64,000 bases of DNA from MR-S7 sp000400995 (GTDB lineage Bacteria > Pseudomonadota > Gammaproteobacteria > Burkholderiales > Burkholderiaceae_C): the NCBI RefSeq assembly GCF_045291395.1, contig NZ_CP152342.1, positions 3,224,001 through 3,288,000 on the forward strand, written 5' to 3'. Below the pieces are notes generated by a model that was not told where the DNA came from, made no database searches, and was given only the letters and a program-made list of their open reading frames with translations. Position 1 is the stretch's first letter, and each line of letters starts with the position of its first letter. Position numbers and translations under genes: made by a program. This document shows, one piece after another, positions 16,753 to 25,927 of the stretch.

Positions 16753-19740
16753 ATGCTTGGAAAGTCTGACCCACAGGGTGCCAAATGGCACCGCTGGGAT
16801 CCCCATCTTCACGCGCCTGGAACGATCCTCAACAACCAGTACTGCGGCGAGGATGTGTGGGAACAGTTTCTTGCGAAGCTCGAAGGCTCCACGCCCCGCA
16901 TTCGTGCCATAGGCATCACGGACTACTACAGCGTCGATACGTATGTTGCGGTTCGAAAGCACAAGCAGACGGGACGGCTGCCGGATGTAGACCTGGTCTT
17001 TGCCAACGTCGAGATGCGGTACGGGATCGGCACCAGCAAGGGTTCGCCGATCAACGTCCATCTGCTGGTTTCTCCGGAAGATCCAGATCACGTGGACCAG
17101 ATCCGGCGTTTCTTACGCGCGCTCACCTTCGAAGCCTATGGTGAAACCTTCCGCTGTGACGCTTCGGACCTGATCCGACTGGGACAAGCCCACGACGCAA
17201 CACTGATCGACGAGCGGGCCGCATTGGCTGTTGGCGCCAACCATTTCAAGGTCAACCCGGATCAACTGCGAGCGGAATGGAAGCGAAGTGCATGGGTGCA
17301 GGAGAACGTACTGGTTGCCGTGGCTGCGGGCAGCACCGATGGCTCATCTGGGCTGCAGAGCGACGCTTCGCAGGCAATCCTGCGCAAGGAGATAGAGCGC
17401 TTCGCGCACATCATCTTTTCGTCGCAACCTAAGCAGCGCGAGTTCTGGCTGGGGAGAGGCGCTGCGTCCATCGACAAACTTGCTTCCGATTGGAACGGCT
17501 GCAAACCCTGTCTGCACGGCAGTGATGCCCATGCACCGGAGCAGGTCGGAGAGCCGAAACTGGATCGGTATTGCTGGATCAAGGGGGACGTCAGTTTTGA
17601 TTCGGTGCGGCAGGCATGTCTGGAGCCCGACGCCCGCGCATTCATCGGCGCTTCACCGCCACGCGGAGCGCTGCCCTCGCATGTCATCGCCTCGATAGCC
17701 CTCACAGATGCGCACTGGATGAGAGCGCCTTCGGTGCAGCTCAACCCGGGGCTGGTGGGGATCATCGGCGCCAGGGGGTCGGGAAAGACTGCGTTGGCAG
17801 ACCTGATCGCTGCGGCAGGCCTCGCGCTCTCCGGGGACTTGGACGAGCGGTCGTTTGTTCGGCGCGCGCACCGGCACCTCCGTGGCAACACTGCCAGATT
17901 GATGTGGGAGGACGGTACATCGACCGAAGCCGACCTGGGCAACCTGGAGAATGTGGGATTGTTTGAGTCGCCGCGCGTGCAGTATCTGTCCCAGCAGTTC
18001 GTGGATCGGCTTTGTTCCGCCGAGGGAATGACCGATGAACTGCTCGCTGAGATTGAGCGGATCATTTACATGGCCCATCCGAGCGAAGACCGGATGGGCA
18101 CGACGACGTTTCGGGAGTTGCTCGATCTCAACGCAGCGCACGGCCGCTCAATGCGACAAAGCCATGAAGAGATATTGGTGGAAGCCACTACGCAATTGAA
18201 CCTTGAGCGTGGCCGCCGGGCGGCATTGCCTCAGTTGCAGCGTCAGCGCGCGGACAAGGCGGCAGGCCTGTCGAAGGACCGTAAGGATCGGGAGAGCCTA
18301 ATCGGTAAGGGAAGCGAAGAACGCGCCAAGCAGTTCGATGTCGTGTCCAACGCGGCGGAGGCCGTACGTTCGCTCATTGAGCAGGCGCGTCGGCGTCGGC
18401 AGGCCCTGAGCTCACTGCGCGACGAAGTGGCCGACATACGGGCCAACAAAGCGCCGTTGCGGCTGCGTCAGCTTCAGCAGGCCCATGCGGATGCTGGTCT
18501 AACGACCGAAGCCTGGAGGGCGTTTCTGATGGACTTCTCTGGCGATGTCGATGGCATCCTGACAGCGGCCATCAAGGCGGTAGATGATCAGATCGCGGCC
18601 ATGGTCGGTATTCCCTTCAAGGAAGCGGAATCAGTGCCTGCGACACCACCCTCGACCTCCTCTCTTTTGCCTGAGGGGGCGGACTTGAGCCAGCAGACCT
18701 TGGGTCTTCTGGAGCGGGAAGCGGCTCGGCTTCGAGCATTGATCAATGTCGATGAACAGGCGACTAGGGCGTTCAAGCGCCTGTCTGAGAAGATCTCACG
18801 AGACGACGCTGCACTGGCGAAACTCGACCGGGAGATCGCCACGGCCAGTCAGGCGGAGGCTCGGATCAAGGAACTGATCGAAGAGCGGCGCACAAGCTAC
18901 GCTGCTGTTTTCGATGGCATCTTGGAAGAGGAGAAAGAGCTTTCTGCGCTCTATGAACCGCTGAAGCAACGCCTCGCGGCTGAGGATGGTGCCTTGGGAA
19001 AGCTGGCCTTCTCGATCCGGCGATCCGTTGATCTGGAGGCCTGGGCGCAGCGCGGTGAGGAACTGCTGGATCTACGCAAGGCCGGCCCCTTCAAAGGGCG
19101 CGGCGCATTGTTGGCGGCCGCACAAGCCGAACTGCTGGCGGCATGGGAGACCGGAACCAGCGCCGAGGTAGCGGAAGCGATGGCGGATTTCCGTGCCGCC
19201 CACGAAGCGCAACTGGTAGACCATGCGCCCGTGGAGCGCTCAGATGCCGAGGCTTTTCGCGAATGGGGTGGACGCGTTTCCGCTTGGCTCTACGGCACCG
19301 ACCACATAAGGATCACGTACGGCGTGCAGTACGAAGGCGTAGACATCGAGCAGCTGTCGCCCGGTACGCGCGGGATCGTGTTGCTGCTGCTGTATTTGGC
19401 GATCGATCAGGAGGACGATCGGCCACTGATCGTGGATCAGCCGGAAGAAAACCTTGATCCAAAGTCCATCTTCGATGAACTGGTGGACCGGTTCCGCAAG
19501 ACTCGCCTTCGCCGTCAGATCATTATCGTGACGCACAACGCGAATCTCATCGTCAACACGGACGCTGATCAGGTAATCGTAGCCAAGTGCGGGCCGCATC
19601 GACCGGGACAGTTGCCGGAGATCAGCTATCAGAGCGGCGGGCTAGAGAACCCTGTTATCCGGCGCCAAGTTTGCGAGATCCTGGAGGGCGGCGAAGCGGC
19701 TTTCAAGGAGCGAGCGCGACGCTTGAGGGTGCGGATGTAG
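16753..19740 (+). CDS. TrlF-family PHP plus SMC-like ATPase
   Basis: The 995-residue protein joins an N-terminal PHP phosphoesterase domain to an AAA/SMC-like ATPase. PHP ligands are visible in HRWDPHLHAPG, IGITDYY and LHGSDAHAP. The ATPase has Walker A GARGSGKT near residue 337, a long coiled-coil middle (~460-800), the signature LSPGTRG, Walker B RPLIVDQPEENLD and the H-loop IIIVTHNAN. This build is that of TrlF-type proteins, found in defence islands and related in design to RloC- and AbiL-like nucleases. ATG 16753 follows a strong AGGAGGGG. It probably cleaves nucleic acid or nucleotide phosphoesters under ATP control; the target is unknown. Confidence 0.85.
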   Translation: MLGKSDPQGAKWHRWDPHLHAPGTILNNQYCGEDVWEQFLAKLEGSTPRIRAIGITDYYSVDTYVAVRKHKQTGRLPDVDLVFANVEMRYGIGTSKGSPINVHLLVSPEDPDHVDQIRRFLRALTFEAYGETFRCDASDLIRLGQAHDATLIDERAALAVGANHFKVNPDQLRAEWKRSAWVQENVLVAVAAGSTDGSSGLQSDASQAILRKEIERFAHIIFSSQPKQREFWLGRGAASIDKLASDWNGCKPCLHGSDAHAPEQVGEPKLDRYCWIKGDVSFDSVRQACLEPDARAFIGASPPRGALPSHVIASIALTDAHWMRAPSVQLNPGLVGIIGARGSGKTALADLIAAAGLALSGDLDERSFVRRAHRHLRGNTARLMWEDGTSTEADLGNLENVGLFESPRVQYLSQQFVDRLCSAEGMTDELLAEIERIIYMAHPSEDRMGTTTFRELLDLNAAHGRSMRQSHEEILVEATTQLNLERGRRAALPQLQRQRADKAAGLSKDRKDRESLIGKGSEERAKQFDVVSNAAEAVRSLIEQARRRRQALSSLRDEVADIRANKAPLRLRQLQQAHADAGLTTEAWRAFLMDFSGDVDGILTAAIKAVDDQIAAMVGIPFKEAESVPATPPSTSSLLPEGADLSQQTLGLLEREAARLRALINVDEQATRAFKRLSEKISRDDAALAKLDREIATASQAEARIKELIEERRTSYAAVFDGILEEEKELSALYEPLKQRLAAEDGALGKLAFSIRRSVDLEAWAQRGEELLDLRKAGPFKGRGALLAAAQAELLAAWETGTSAEVAEAMADFRAAHEAQLVDHAPVERSDAEAFREWGGRVSAWLYGTDHIRITYGVQYEGVDIEQLSPGTRGIVLLLLYLAIDQEDDRPLIVDQPEENLDPKSIFDELVDRFRKTRLRRQIIIVTHNANLIVNTDADQVIVAKCGPHRPGQLPEISYQSGGLENPVIRRQVCEILEGGEAAFKERARRLRVRM

Positions 19741-19884
19741 TGCCAGCTTTCAGCGCCAAGTTGCGCTGGAGGCGCGCTTTCGCGGCAGTTGGTCGATGGA
19801 CCGACCGTAGGATTGCTGGCTTTGATTGATCATCCGGCTTTTCAGAGCATGAAGGTCCGCAATCGCTGCATGTCGGGCAACTGA

Positions 19885-21185
19885 TCAGACGTCAGGCGCA
19901 CTGTAGGCGGCAGCAACATCCGGCGGCCCTGACCGCGTATCCATGCGCCCGGCTTTCTCCCTCTCCGCTTCGAGCCGCAGCAGTGCAGAGAATCTTTGAT
20001 CGTAAACCGCGCGCTGCACGCGCATGTATCTGAAGTCAGCGACGAGAAGTTTGAAGAACTCCTCCTCTGTCGCGCAGAAGTGCAGGTACTTGTAGAGGTC
20101 CGTCTCGGCCACGTGACAGATGACCTTCGTGGCGCGCTCGGCCAGCGGCAGGATCTCGGACGCGTATTTGGCAAGGTCGTCCCGAATAGCTTCATGGGTC
20201 ACGATCACGAAAATGGCATTTTTACCGTGCTGGCGCACTGACGCCCGAAACTTGCGGTCAGCCTTGAGTGCAATCGTGAACGGGCCAGGGTCTCCAACAT
20301 AGTCGATGCACTTGCCGGTCTGCTCCACCGCCTTGGCAACGTGGTGCACGATGGTGGTTCTAAGGCGACCTATGTCCCTCTTCGCTGTTGCGTCCGTATT
20401 CGGACTCGACTTGAACTGGAAGTAAAAGTTCGCGATGTCACCAACGACCAATGTGTCGCACAACTCCTCCATGTTGGGCAGCTTCAGCGGGTTCAGAAAT
20501 ACCTTCCCTCCCCCGAACTTCTCCGCCAGTTCTTCCGCCAGATCAGGCTCCTGACGATCACCGGGGTTGGTGTAGCCGAGTTCAGCGTGGCGTGCTTCCT
20601 CGCCATAAAAGGACTCGCGGATGCCAGCATGAAGCATCACTAGGTCCTCTCGTATGAGCACCTCAATGAAGCTCAGGGTGAAGGCCCGCCTGTCCTCGCG
20701 CTCACCCCCGCGAAAGAACCAGGCGCTCGCTTGGTCGATCACGTCATGACTCGTAGTCCGTGCCATGTCCCCAGGTGCCAGCTGCAGCTTCTGCGAGAAC
20801 CTCGCAAGCTTCGCTCGGTCAGGGGCTACAGCGATGTACGAAAGCCATGGCCGGTTCTTCTCGTCAAGCAGAAACAGCTCGATGCGCGGAGCGCTCAGCA
20901 CGGCAAGGAGCGTTCTGGCCTCTGGGTTCTCGTACAACGGCGTCCATAGAAGGAGCGGCGAGTTTGTGCCATCCGGGAACGCCGTGAGCAGGCAGTAGGT
21001 CGAAAGCCCCCGCACACGACCGGCGCGAAATAGAGCTTTAGCCCGCCGCTGCTCTTACAGACCAGCAGAGCCCTTGCGGAAGCCTTGATCGCCAGGATGG
21101 ACGCGTCGCTGGTTTGGAATGCTAGGAGCCCTGACGGGATCTGGGAGACCTGAGCATAGATTTCTGGATGCTTTAGGTGCAGCAA
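19885..21185 (-). pseudogene. Unknown ~430-aa protein, frameshifted near its start
   Basis: No family is recognised. The main frame (GTG 21015 to 19885, 376 residues) begins RGLSTYCLLTAFPDG. A second frame from TTG 21185 reads MLHLKHPEIYAQVSQIPSGL...LKLYFAPVVCGG and would join it smoothly if the C5 run at 21007-21011 were C6. The body is mixed alpha/beta with DLVMLHAGIRESFYGEEARH and a repeated acidic-aromatic pattern; there is no membrane segment. It is convergent with TrlF. It may be an intact gene with a sequencing error, or a decayed one. Cysteine and histidine content gives no clear metal site. Confidence 0.6.
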
Positions 21186-21186
21186 A

Positions 21187-21676
21187 GCGGACTCGGAAAG
21201 TTAGGCCGTCGCGTAAGCAGGTCGGGTCGGGGACGCAGAAAATACATCGCCGCTCAGTGGGAGGCGCATATCATCCGCCTCAGCAGAATGCTCATTCCAC
21301 TATGGATGGCTTTCAGCTTGGCGGCGATCCTGTTTGCTCGGCAATGATAGCGGTTGGGCTTGTATCGATTGGAATCTCAGGCTCCCGCGATAGACACATC
21401 TTCCCCCCGCGTCGTGTACTGCGGCGTACGCCTCTCCTGCCTCATCTCCCAATCCCAGCACTTGGCGCTTCCACTCGTGGCATCGGCGTGAGATCCTCCA
21501 GACAAGGGGCGCGACGTTCAGTACAACGTCCTCCACCCGGTCTCATACTGATGCCGACCCTTCCTCGCTGCCCTGGGAATAGCCTAAAAAGCGAGAGCCC
21601 TTTTGCTATTCGGCAAGACTGAACCAGCTCCGCCGCCATTCGTGATCAATGGATTAAGTAGTCATGTAGCCAGACC
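21187..21676. other. Gene-poor stretch at the right end of the nested segment
   Basis: Nearly 500 bases upstream of the frameshifted gene hold only short ORFs with no recognisable product. They contain no repeat or RNA gene that I can identify. The stretch probably contains the promoter of the minus-strand gene and the inner end of the nested insertion. Confidence 0.5.
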
Positions 21677-21686
21677 GAGTGTTCAA

Positions 21687-21873
21687 GTGGACCAGGATAC
21701 GCAGCAGGGCGCCCGACTGCGAGGTGGTGATCACCAGCACATGGCGTCTGCGGCTTCCGGTCGATGACCTGAGAGCCCATTTCTCCCAGGATGTGGCGCA
21801 TCGGGTGATTGGTGCAACACCAAAGTTCTGTGAATTGGAAAACGTCCCCAACTCTCTACTGGGCTATCTACGA
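21687..21873 (+). pseudogene. HAD-domain gene, middle fragment (copy 2, split)
   Basis: The frame reads PDCEVVITSTWRLRLPVDDL and RVIGATPKFCELENVPNSLL. It parallels CQVVITSTWRLEQPLEALRQ and RIAGATPTFSDLKQVPDTLV of the intact HAD protein at 12530. HAD motif I is missing and is found 9.4 kb away at 12209. Similarity ends about 35 bases before the KAP gene, with which it happens to share the reading frame. Confidence 0.7.
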
Positions 21874-21909
21874 CACTCTCCGATAATTAATGTAGCGGAG
21901 GAGAGTGAA

Positions 21910-24219
21910 ATGTTCAGATTCTTCAAGAAGAAGGCAGCGCAACAGTCAAGGGTGGAAGCTCTACTTGCCGCTCCGCCAGTCGCCGACCCGCCCCCGGCAG
22001 GCGGGGACAATGCCAAGGATCAATATATTGCCGACAAGCCGATCGCAAGTAAAAGCGAAGATAGGTTTAATCGCGCTCCGTTCGCAACGCGCATAGCGGA
22101 GACGCTCGCCACTCGTTCCGACCCTTCCAGCATTGTTATAGGCCTGTACGGACCTTGGGGAGACGGCAAGACATCCGTCCTTGAGATGATGCAGGAAGAG
22201 CTGACGACCCATGACGCAATCATCGTCGTGCGCTTCAATCCTTGGCACTTTCAAACTGAAGACTTACTCCTGCGAGGGTTCTTCGCTACCCTAGCGGATG
22301 CGATGGGACGGTCACTTCCCAACATGAAAGAGAAAGCGGGAAGTCTGCTTCAGAAGTATGGCAGCGTGCTTTCTCTGGCATCACTCTCGATTGGTGGTGT
22401 CGTTCAAGTTAGCCCGGGCGAAGCAGCAAAGGGGCTGGGTGACGCGATGTCAAATGTAGGTCTCGATGAACTTCGCTCCCGCATTGAGGGCATGCTTGAT
22501 GAGGCGCAGAAGCGCCTCATCATTCTGATCGATGACATTGACAGATTGGATCGTGATGAAACACACGCTGTCTTTAAGCTGGTCAAGTTGTCTGCCAGCT
22601 TCCGGCATACCGCATACGTTCTAGCATTCGACGATGCAGTCGTCTCGGCAGCGCTGGGTGAACGATATGGCGCTGGAGGCTCCGCCGCTGGACGCGCCTT
22701 TCTAGAGAAGATTGTCCAGGTGCCACTTCATTTGCCGCCAGTTGATGAAAACAGCCTCCGCCATCTTGCGTTAGAGGGGGTAGACAACGCTGTAAATCAC
22801 GCCGGCATCACGCTCACCCAGCCACAAGTTGATGCGTTTGTACGGCATTTCGATGACGCGCTCTTGCCTCGCATTGAAACTCCGCGTCGGGCCAAGCTCT
22901 TGTCCAACGCTCTCCTCTTTGCATTGCCAATACTTCGAGGCGAAGTTAACCCGTCCGAACTGATGCTGATTGAGGGGATTCGCGTCATCTATCCCGAACT
23001 CTACGCAGCGATACGAGACAATTCAGTTCTTTTTCTCCATGGCGAGCGTGAAGCACGGCGCAATCAACTGCAGGATGCCGTTAGCCGCATCGACTCTCTC
23101 ATCCAGCAAGCGACGCCCACGCTCTCGGATGAAGAGCGCGCAGTCGCTAGGTCCCGACTACTCGAACCACTGTTCCCGCGTATCGGGGGCATGGAGTACG
23201 GTGGTGAGTGGGACTCGATCTGGGCAAGAGAGCAAAAGGTTTGTTCTACGCAGTATTTCAAACGCTACTTCACCTACAGCGTGCCAGTCGGTGATGTGCC
23301 TGACTCTCATGTAGCGGCGCTATGTGAGGGCGCGGCACAGGCGTCACCTGCGGAAAGGCGGGCTCTTCTCGAAGCGTTTGCGGCTCGTCAGGGGCTTCCG
23401 AGGGTGGTTGCGCGACTACGCCAGCGCGAAGACACCATAACGGTCGAACAAGCGAAGGCACTCATAGCGACCTTTGCTGCGAATGGCGACTTGCTTCCTC
23501 GTGAGCGAGGAATGATGGTCATAGCTGACACGCGCGCCAAGGCGGGTATGCTGATCGCGGGTCTCCTGCGTCAAATTCCATCGCCAGAGGATAGGCAAGC
23601 CGAGGCAGAGCGTGCGATCCGAATGGCGACGCCAGTTGGGTTTGCGATGGAATGCATTCGTTGGATTCGGAACTATGAAGACACACCGCCTGAGCGGCGA
23701 GTCCTTGCCGATGAAGGGGAAGCACCACTCAGGGAAATTCTCACAGCGCGCATCGAAGAAGCCAATACAGAAGCACCCTTGTACAGCTCGCATCCAAAGG
23801 ATGCCCCACATCTCTACTGGGCTTGGGCGCATGGAACCTCGCAAGAACATGTGCGCGAGCAGCTCGTTACAACATTCGACGCGCATCCTGAAGAGATCGA
23901 CTCACTCCTCGCCTCTTATGTGGGGGAGGCCTGGGGAATGGAAAGCGGCCTTCCCAGGCCAGCAGACTTCCGACGAGAACAGTACAACTCCGTGACACAC
24001 CTCCTGCCCGGCGAGTACATTGCAGCGAATTTGCGACAGCGCTACGGGCCTGAGCTTGATACGCCGCAAGAGTATCCACTCGAGACTATGCCGCAGTCGC
24101 GCCGTGTCGCGCATCAGTTCATGAGGGTTCATCTCCACGTGTTGCAGCATCTTCCAGAAGCAGACCAAGCTGTCGCCGAAGGAGATGGCTTGGAGAAGGA
24201 TGAGTCCTCAGAGACATAG
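21910..24219 (+). CDS. KAP-family P-loop NTPase
   Basis: The 769-residue protein has Walker A GLYGPWGDGKTS near residue 77, the family block VVRFNPWHFQTEDLL, and Walker B RLIILIDDIDRLDRDE near residue 200. These define KAP NTPases, which include phage-exclusion proteins such as PifA and the QatA subunit of Qat defence. The frame is open upstream into a HAD remnant, but ATG 21910 is chosen because GGAGGAGAG sits 5 bases ahead and the KAP fold starts there. The QatB, C and D genes are absent, so it may act alone or with the neighbouring island genes. No transmembrane insert is evident. Confidence 0.85.
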   Translation: MFRFFKKKAAQQSRVEALLAAPPVADPPPAGGDNAKDQYIADKPIASKSEDRFNRAPFATRIAETLATRSDPSSIVIGLYGPWGDGKTSVLEMMQEELTTHDAIIVVRFNPWHFQTEDLLLRGFFATLADAMGRSLPNMKEKAGSLLQKYGSVLSLASLSIGGVVQVSPGEAAKGLGDAMSNVGLDELRSRIEGMLDEAQKRLIILIDDIDRLDRDETHAVFKLVKLSASFRHTAYVLAFDDAVVSAALGERYGAGGSAAGRAFLEKIVQVPLHLPPVDENSLRHLALEGVDNAVNHAGITLTQPQVDAFVRHFDDALLPRIETPRRAKLLSNALLFALPILRGEVNPSELMLIEGIRVIYPELYAAIRDNSVLFLHGEREARRNQLQDAVSRIDSLIQQATPTLSDEERAVARSRLLEPLFPRIGGMEYGGEWDSIWAREQKVCSTQYFKRYFTYSVPVGDVPDSHVAALCEGAAQASPAERRALLEAFAARQGLPRVVARLRQREDTITVEQAKALIATFAANGDLLPRERGMMVIADTRAKAGMLIAGLLRQIPSPEDRQAEAERAIRMATPVGFAMECIRWIRNYEDTPPERRVLADEGEAPLREILTARIEEANTEAPLYSSHPKDAPHLYWAWAHGTSQEHVREQLVTTFDAHPEEIDSLLASYVGEAWGMESGLPRPADFRREQYNSVTHLLPGEYIAANLRQRYGPELDTPQEYPLETMPQSRRVAHQFMRVHLHVLQHLPEADQAVAEGDGLEKDESSET

Positions 24220-24312
24220 CACCTTACGCGCCTCATGATTAGCTTCAGACGCTACACGCTGACTAGGTCTAGGCTGTCAACCGCAGCTTGCCCGGACGCT
24301 TACCAAAAACCA

Positions 24313-25239
24313 CTAGTAACACCCTGAACGCACCATAAAGCCGGAGATACTCATCAGGTGGGCCACGCCGGTGGCGCGGAACACGTCCCAGTCGGCACGC
24401 TCGATGGCACGCTGGTCCCCCGTGACCAGCGCGGCGACCACGCCCGCCGCGCGCCGGCGCGCGGCATCGTCCGCCGGCGCCGCGAGGTGGCGCACGATGG
24501 CATCGCGCACCTGCTGGCGCCATTGCTCGACGGGGTGATGCCAGGTGGCCGCCAGGCGCTCGGGCGGGCCGTGCAGCGCGTCCAGGCGCGCACCCGTGCG
24601 CACATAGCCCGTGGCCTGCACGCCCTGCTCCCACAGCCACAGTTCGTAGTCGAAGCCGTGAGGGTTGCGCGCGCCGTGCGGCGCCTTCAGGCGCACGACC
24701 AGGCGCCAGCGCTCGCCCGCGCGCACGGGCGGCGGCGGGGCCTGGGCATCACCGTCCAGGCTGCCGGCGTACCACGTGAGGTCGATCAGCTCAGGCAGAC
24801 GCACGGGCGCGCCACCCTGCTGCACGTCCTGCGCGGCTTCCACGGCCAGCCGCAGGCGCAGCCCGGTCTCGCGCGGCTGCGGCATGGCGGCGACCACGCC
24901 CGTCACGCGCACGTCGCGCCCTTCCCACGCAGGGTCGAGCGCCCCGGCCAGGAACGCCCCGGCGCGCAGGCCGCAAACGCTGCCCATCAGCAGGGCGCCC
25001 GCGAGGACGACGCAGGCGGTGCGTGCGCGCGCCGCGCGCCGGCTGGCGCGCGCGGGTGCGCACGCCAGAGCGCCGGATGCCAGCAGCGCCAGGGCCAGCC
25101 CCGCCGCGTAGGCCTGCCAGTGCCAAAGCGCAGGCTGCTGCAACTGCAGCGCCGTGCCCAACAGGCCGCCGCACAGCCACGCTGGCAGGCGCCAGGCCGG
25201 ACGCGCACAGCGGTCATCCATGACGAAGGCCCGGCGCAT
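24313..25239 (-). pseudogene. comEC: comEC 5' part, severed by the mobile element
   Basis: The first ~299 codons of ComEC encode N-terminal membrane helices (LPAWLCGGLLGTALQLQQ) and the DUF4131 periplasmic domain (VRVTGVVAAMPQPRETGLRL). They continue to FRATGVAHLMSISG, the start of the conserved SISGLH motif. After that the frame enters the element and stops nine codons later (FMVRSGCY). Joined with 2946-4535 it would make about 829 residues, normal for this family. The host is therefore predicted to lack natural transformation through ComEC. Confidence 0.92.
24315..24328 (-). repeat. Right terminal repeat of the element
   Basis: Read on the minus strand, TTCAGGGTGTTACT faces the left-end TCAATTTAGTTACT, sharing GTTACT and the TCA a few bases earlier. 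It lies 11-24 bp inside the comEC junction. Confidence 0.55.
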
Positions 25240-25334
25240 CTATGTGAAACTCGCGGGCACCGGCGCCGCCCGCCGCGCGCCGGCCGCCTGCCTGGGCCCC
25301 ATAGCGCCCGCCGTCCGTTTTCAAGGGAATCTCC

Positions 25335-25793
25335 ATGAGCGTTTACGACAAGCTGAAAGAACTCGACATCACCCTGCCTCCCGTGGCCGTGCCCGCCGCA
25401 GCCTACGTGCCCTACGTGCAGTCTGGCAAGCTGGTATTCCTGAGCGGCCACATCGCGCGCAAGGACGGCAAGCCCTGGGCCGCGCAGTTCGGCAAGAACA
25501 TCACCACCGAGGAAGGCCAGGCCGCGGCGCGCGCCGTGGCCATCGACCTGCTGGGCACGCTGCACGCCGCGACGGACGGCAACCTGAACCGCGTCAAGCG
25601 CATCGTGAAGGTGATGAGCCTGGTCAATTCCACCGGCGACTACACAGAGCAGCACCTGGTGACCAACGGCGCCAGCGAGCTGTTCGGCCAGGTGTTCGGC
25701 GACAAGGGCAAGCACGCGCGCAGCGCCTTCGGCGTGGCGCAGATCCCGCTGGGCGCATGCGTGGAGATCGAGCTGATCGCGGAGCTGGAGTGA
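25335..25793 (+). CDS. RidA-family protein
   Basis: This 152-residue protein of the YjgF/YER057c/UK114 family resembles the longer RidA subgroup. Family blocks include VQSGKLVFLSGHIARKDGKP and the tail RSAFGVAQIPLGACVEIELI, which carries the residues of the trimer-interface pocket. RidA itself deaminates reactive enamine/imine intermediates from amino-acid catabolism, but this subgroup's substrate is less certain. The conserved Arg of true RidA (S-R-x-x-v...LP) is replaced by the Q-I-P-L-G pattern, so deaminase activity is doubtful. It starts 95 bp from the divergent comEC 5' fragment. Confidence 0.85.
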   Translation: MSVYDKLKELDITLPPVAVPAAAYVPYVQSGKLVFLSGHIARKDGKPWAAQFGKNITTEEGQAAARAVAIDLLGTLHAATDGNLNRVKRIVKVMSLVNSTGDYTEQHLVTNGASELFGQVFGDKGKHARSAFGVAQIPLGACVEIELIAELE

Positions 25794-25927
25794 CACCCCC
25801 TGAGCGGCTGCGCCGCTCCCTCTCTCTGCGCGCTGCGCGCTCCGGGAGGGGGACGCCGCCCGTGCGGCGAGGCGGCCCTTGCACGGCGGCCCTCGCCTAG
25901 GAGGCGAGCCCGTTTCAAGGCGCGGTG
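25794..25927. repeat. GC-rich intergenic repeat of Comamonadaceae type
   Basis: The spacer begins CCCCCTGAGCGGCTGCGCCG and holds several small palindromes (GCGCGCTGCGCGC, CCGCCCGTGCGGCG) between two convergent genes. The opening resembles a spacer element I associate with Acidovorax-type genomes. It may serve as a transcription stop; only one copy is seen here. Confidence 0.45.

Larger units (their letters stand above)
12333..21686. mobile_element. Putative nested insertion splitting a HAD gene
   Basis: The two halves of one HAD gene face the same way at 12209-12332 and 21687-21873. The segment between starts with TTGAACACTC (12333-12342) and ends with its exact inverse GAGTGTTCAA (21677-21686). 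The homology extends two further bases after a two-base mismatch. The segment carries a second HAD gene, the XRE gene, mobile mystery A, the LOTUS operon, the TrlF gene and a broken gene, but no recombinase. It may therefore have been moved by enzymes encoded elsewhere. This is an inference from the gene split and the paired ends. Confidence 0.5.
4536..24339. mobile_element. Tn554/RIT-like transposon with defence-type cargo, inserted in comEC
   Basis: Host comEC codons run up to 4535 on the left and resume at about 24340-24343 on the right, so ~19.8 kb interrupts the gene after SISG. The left end carries three adjacent tyrosine recombinases and a TnpC-like coiled-coil protein, the diagnostic set of Tn554-type transposons and RIT elements. 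Both ends carry GTTACT about 20 bp in from the junction, inverted relative to each other (4556-4561 and 24315-24320). No obvious target duplication is visible beyond the GGC shared at the joint, which fits tyrosine-recombinase integration. Base composition is clearly less GC-rich than the flanks. Confidence 0.88.

Noticed and set aside
21300..21536. 78-codon minus-strand ORF (starts VEDVVLNVAPLVWRISRR)
   Set aside because: No recognisable family, no ribosome-binding site and no partner; it may be chance in the gene-poor stretch.
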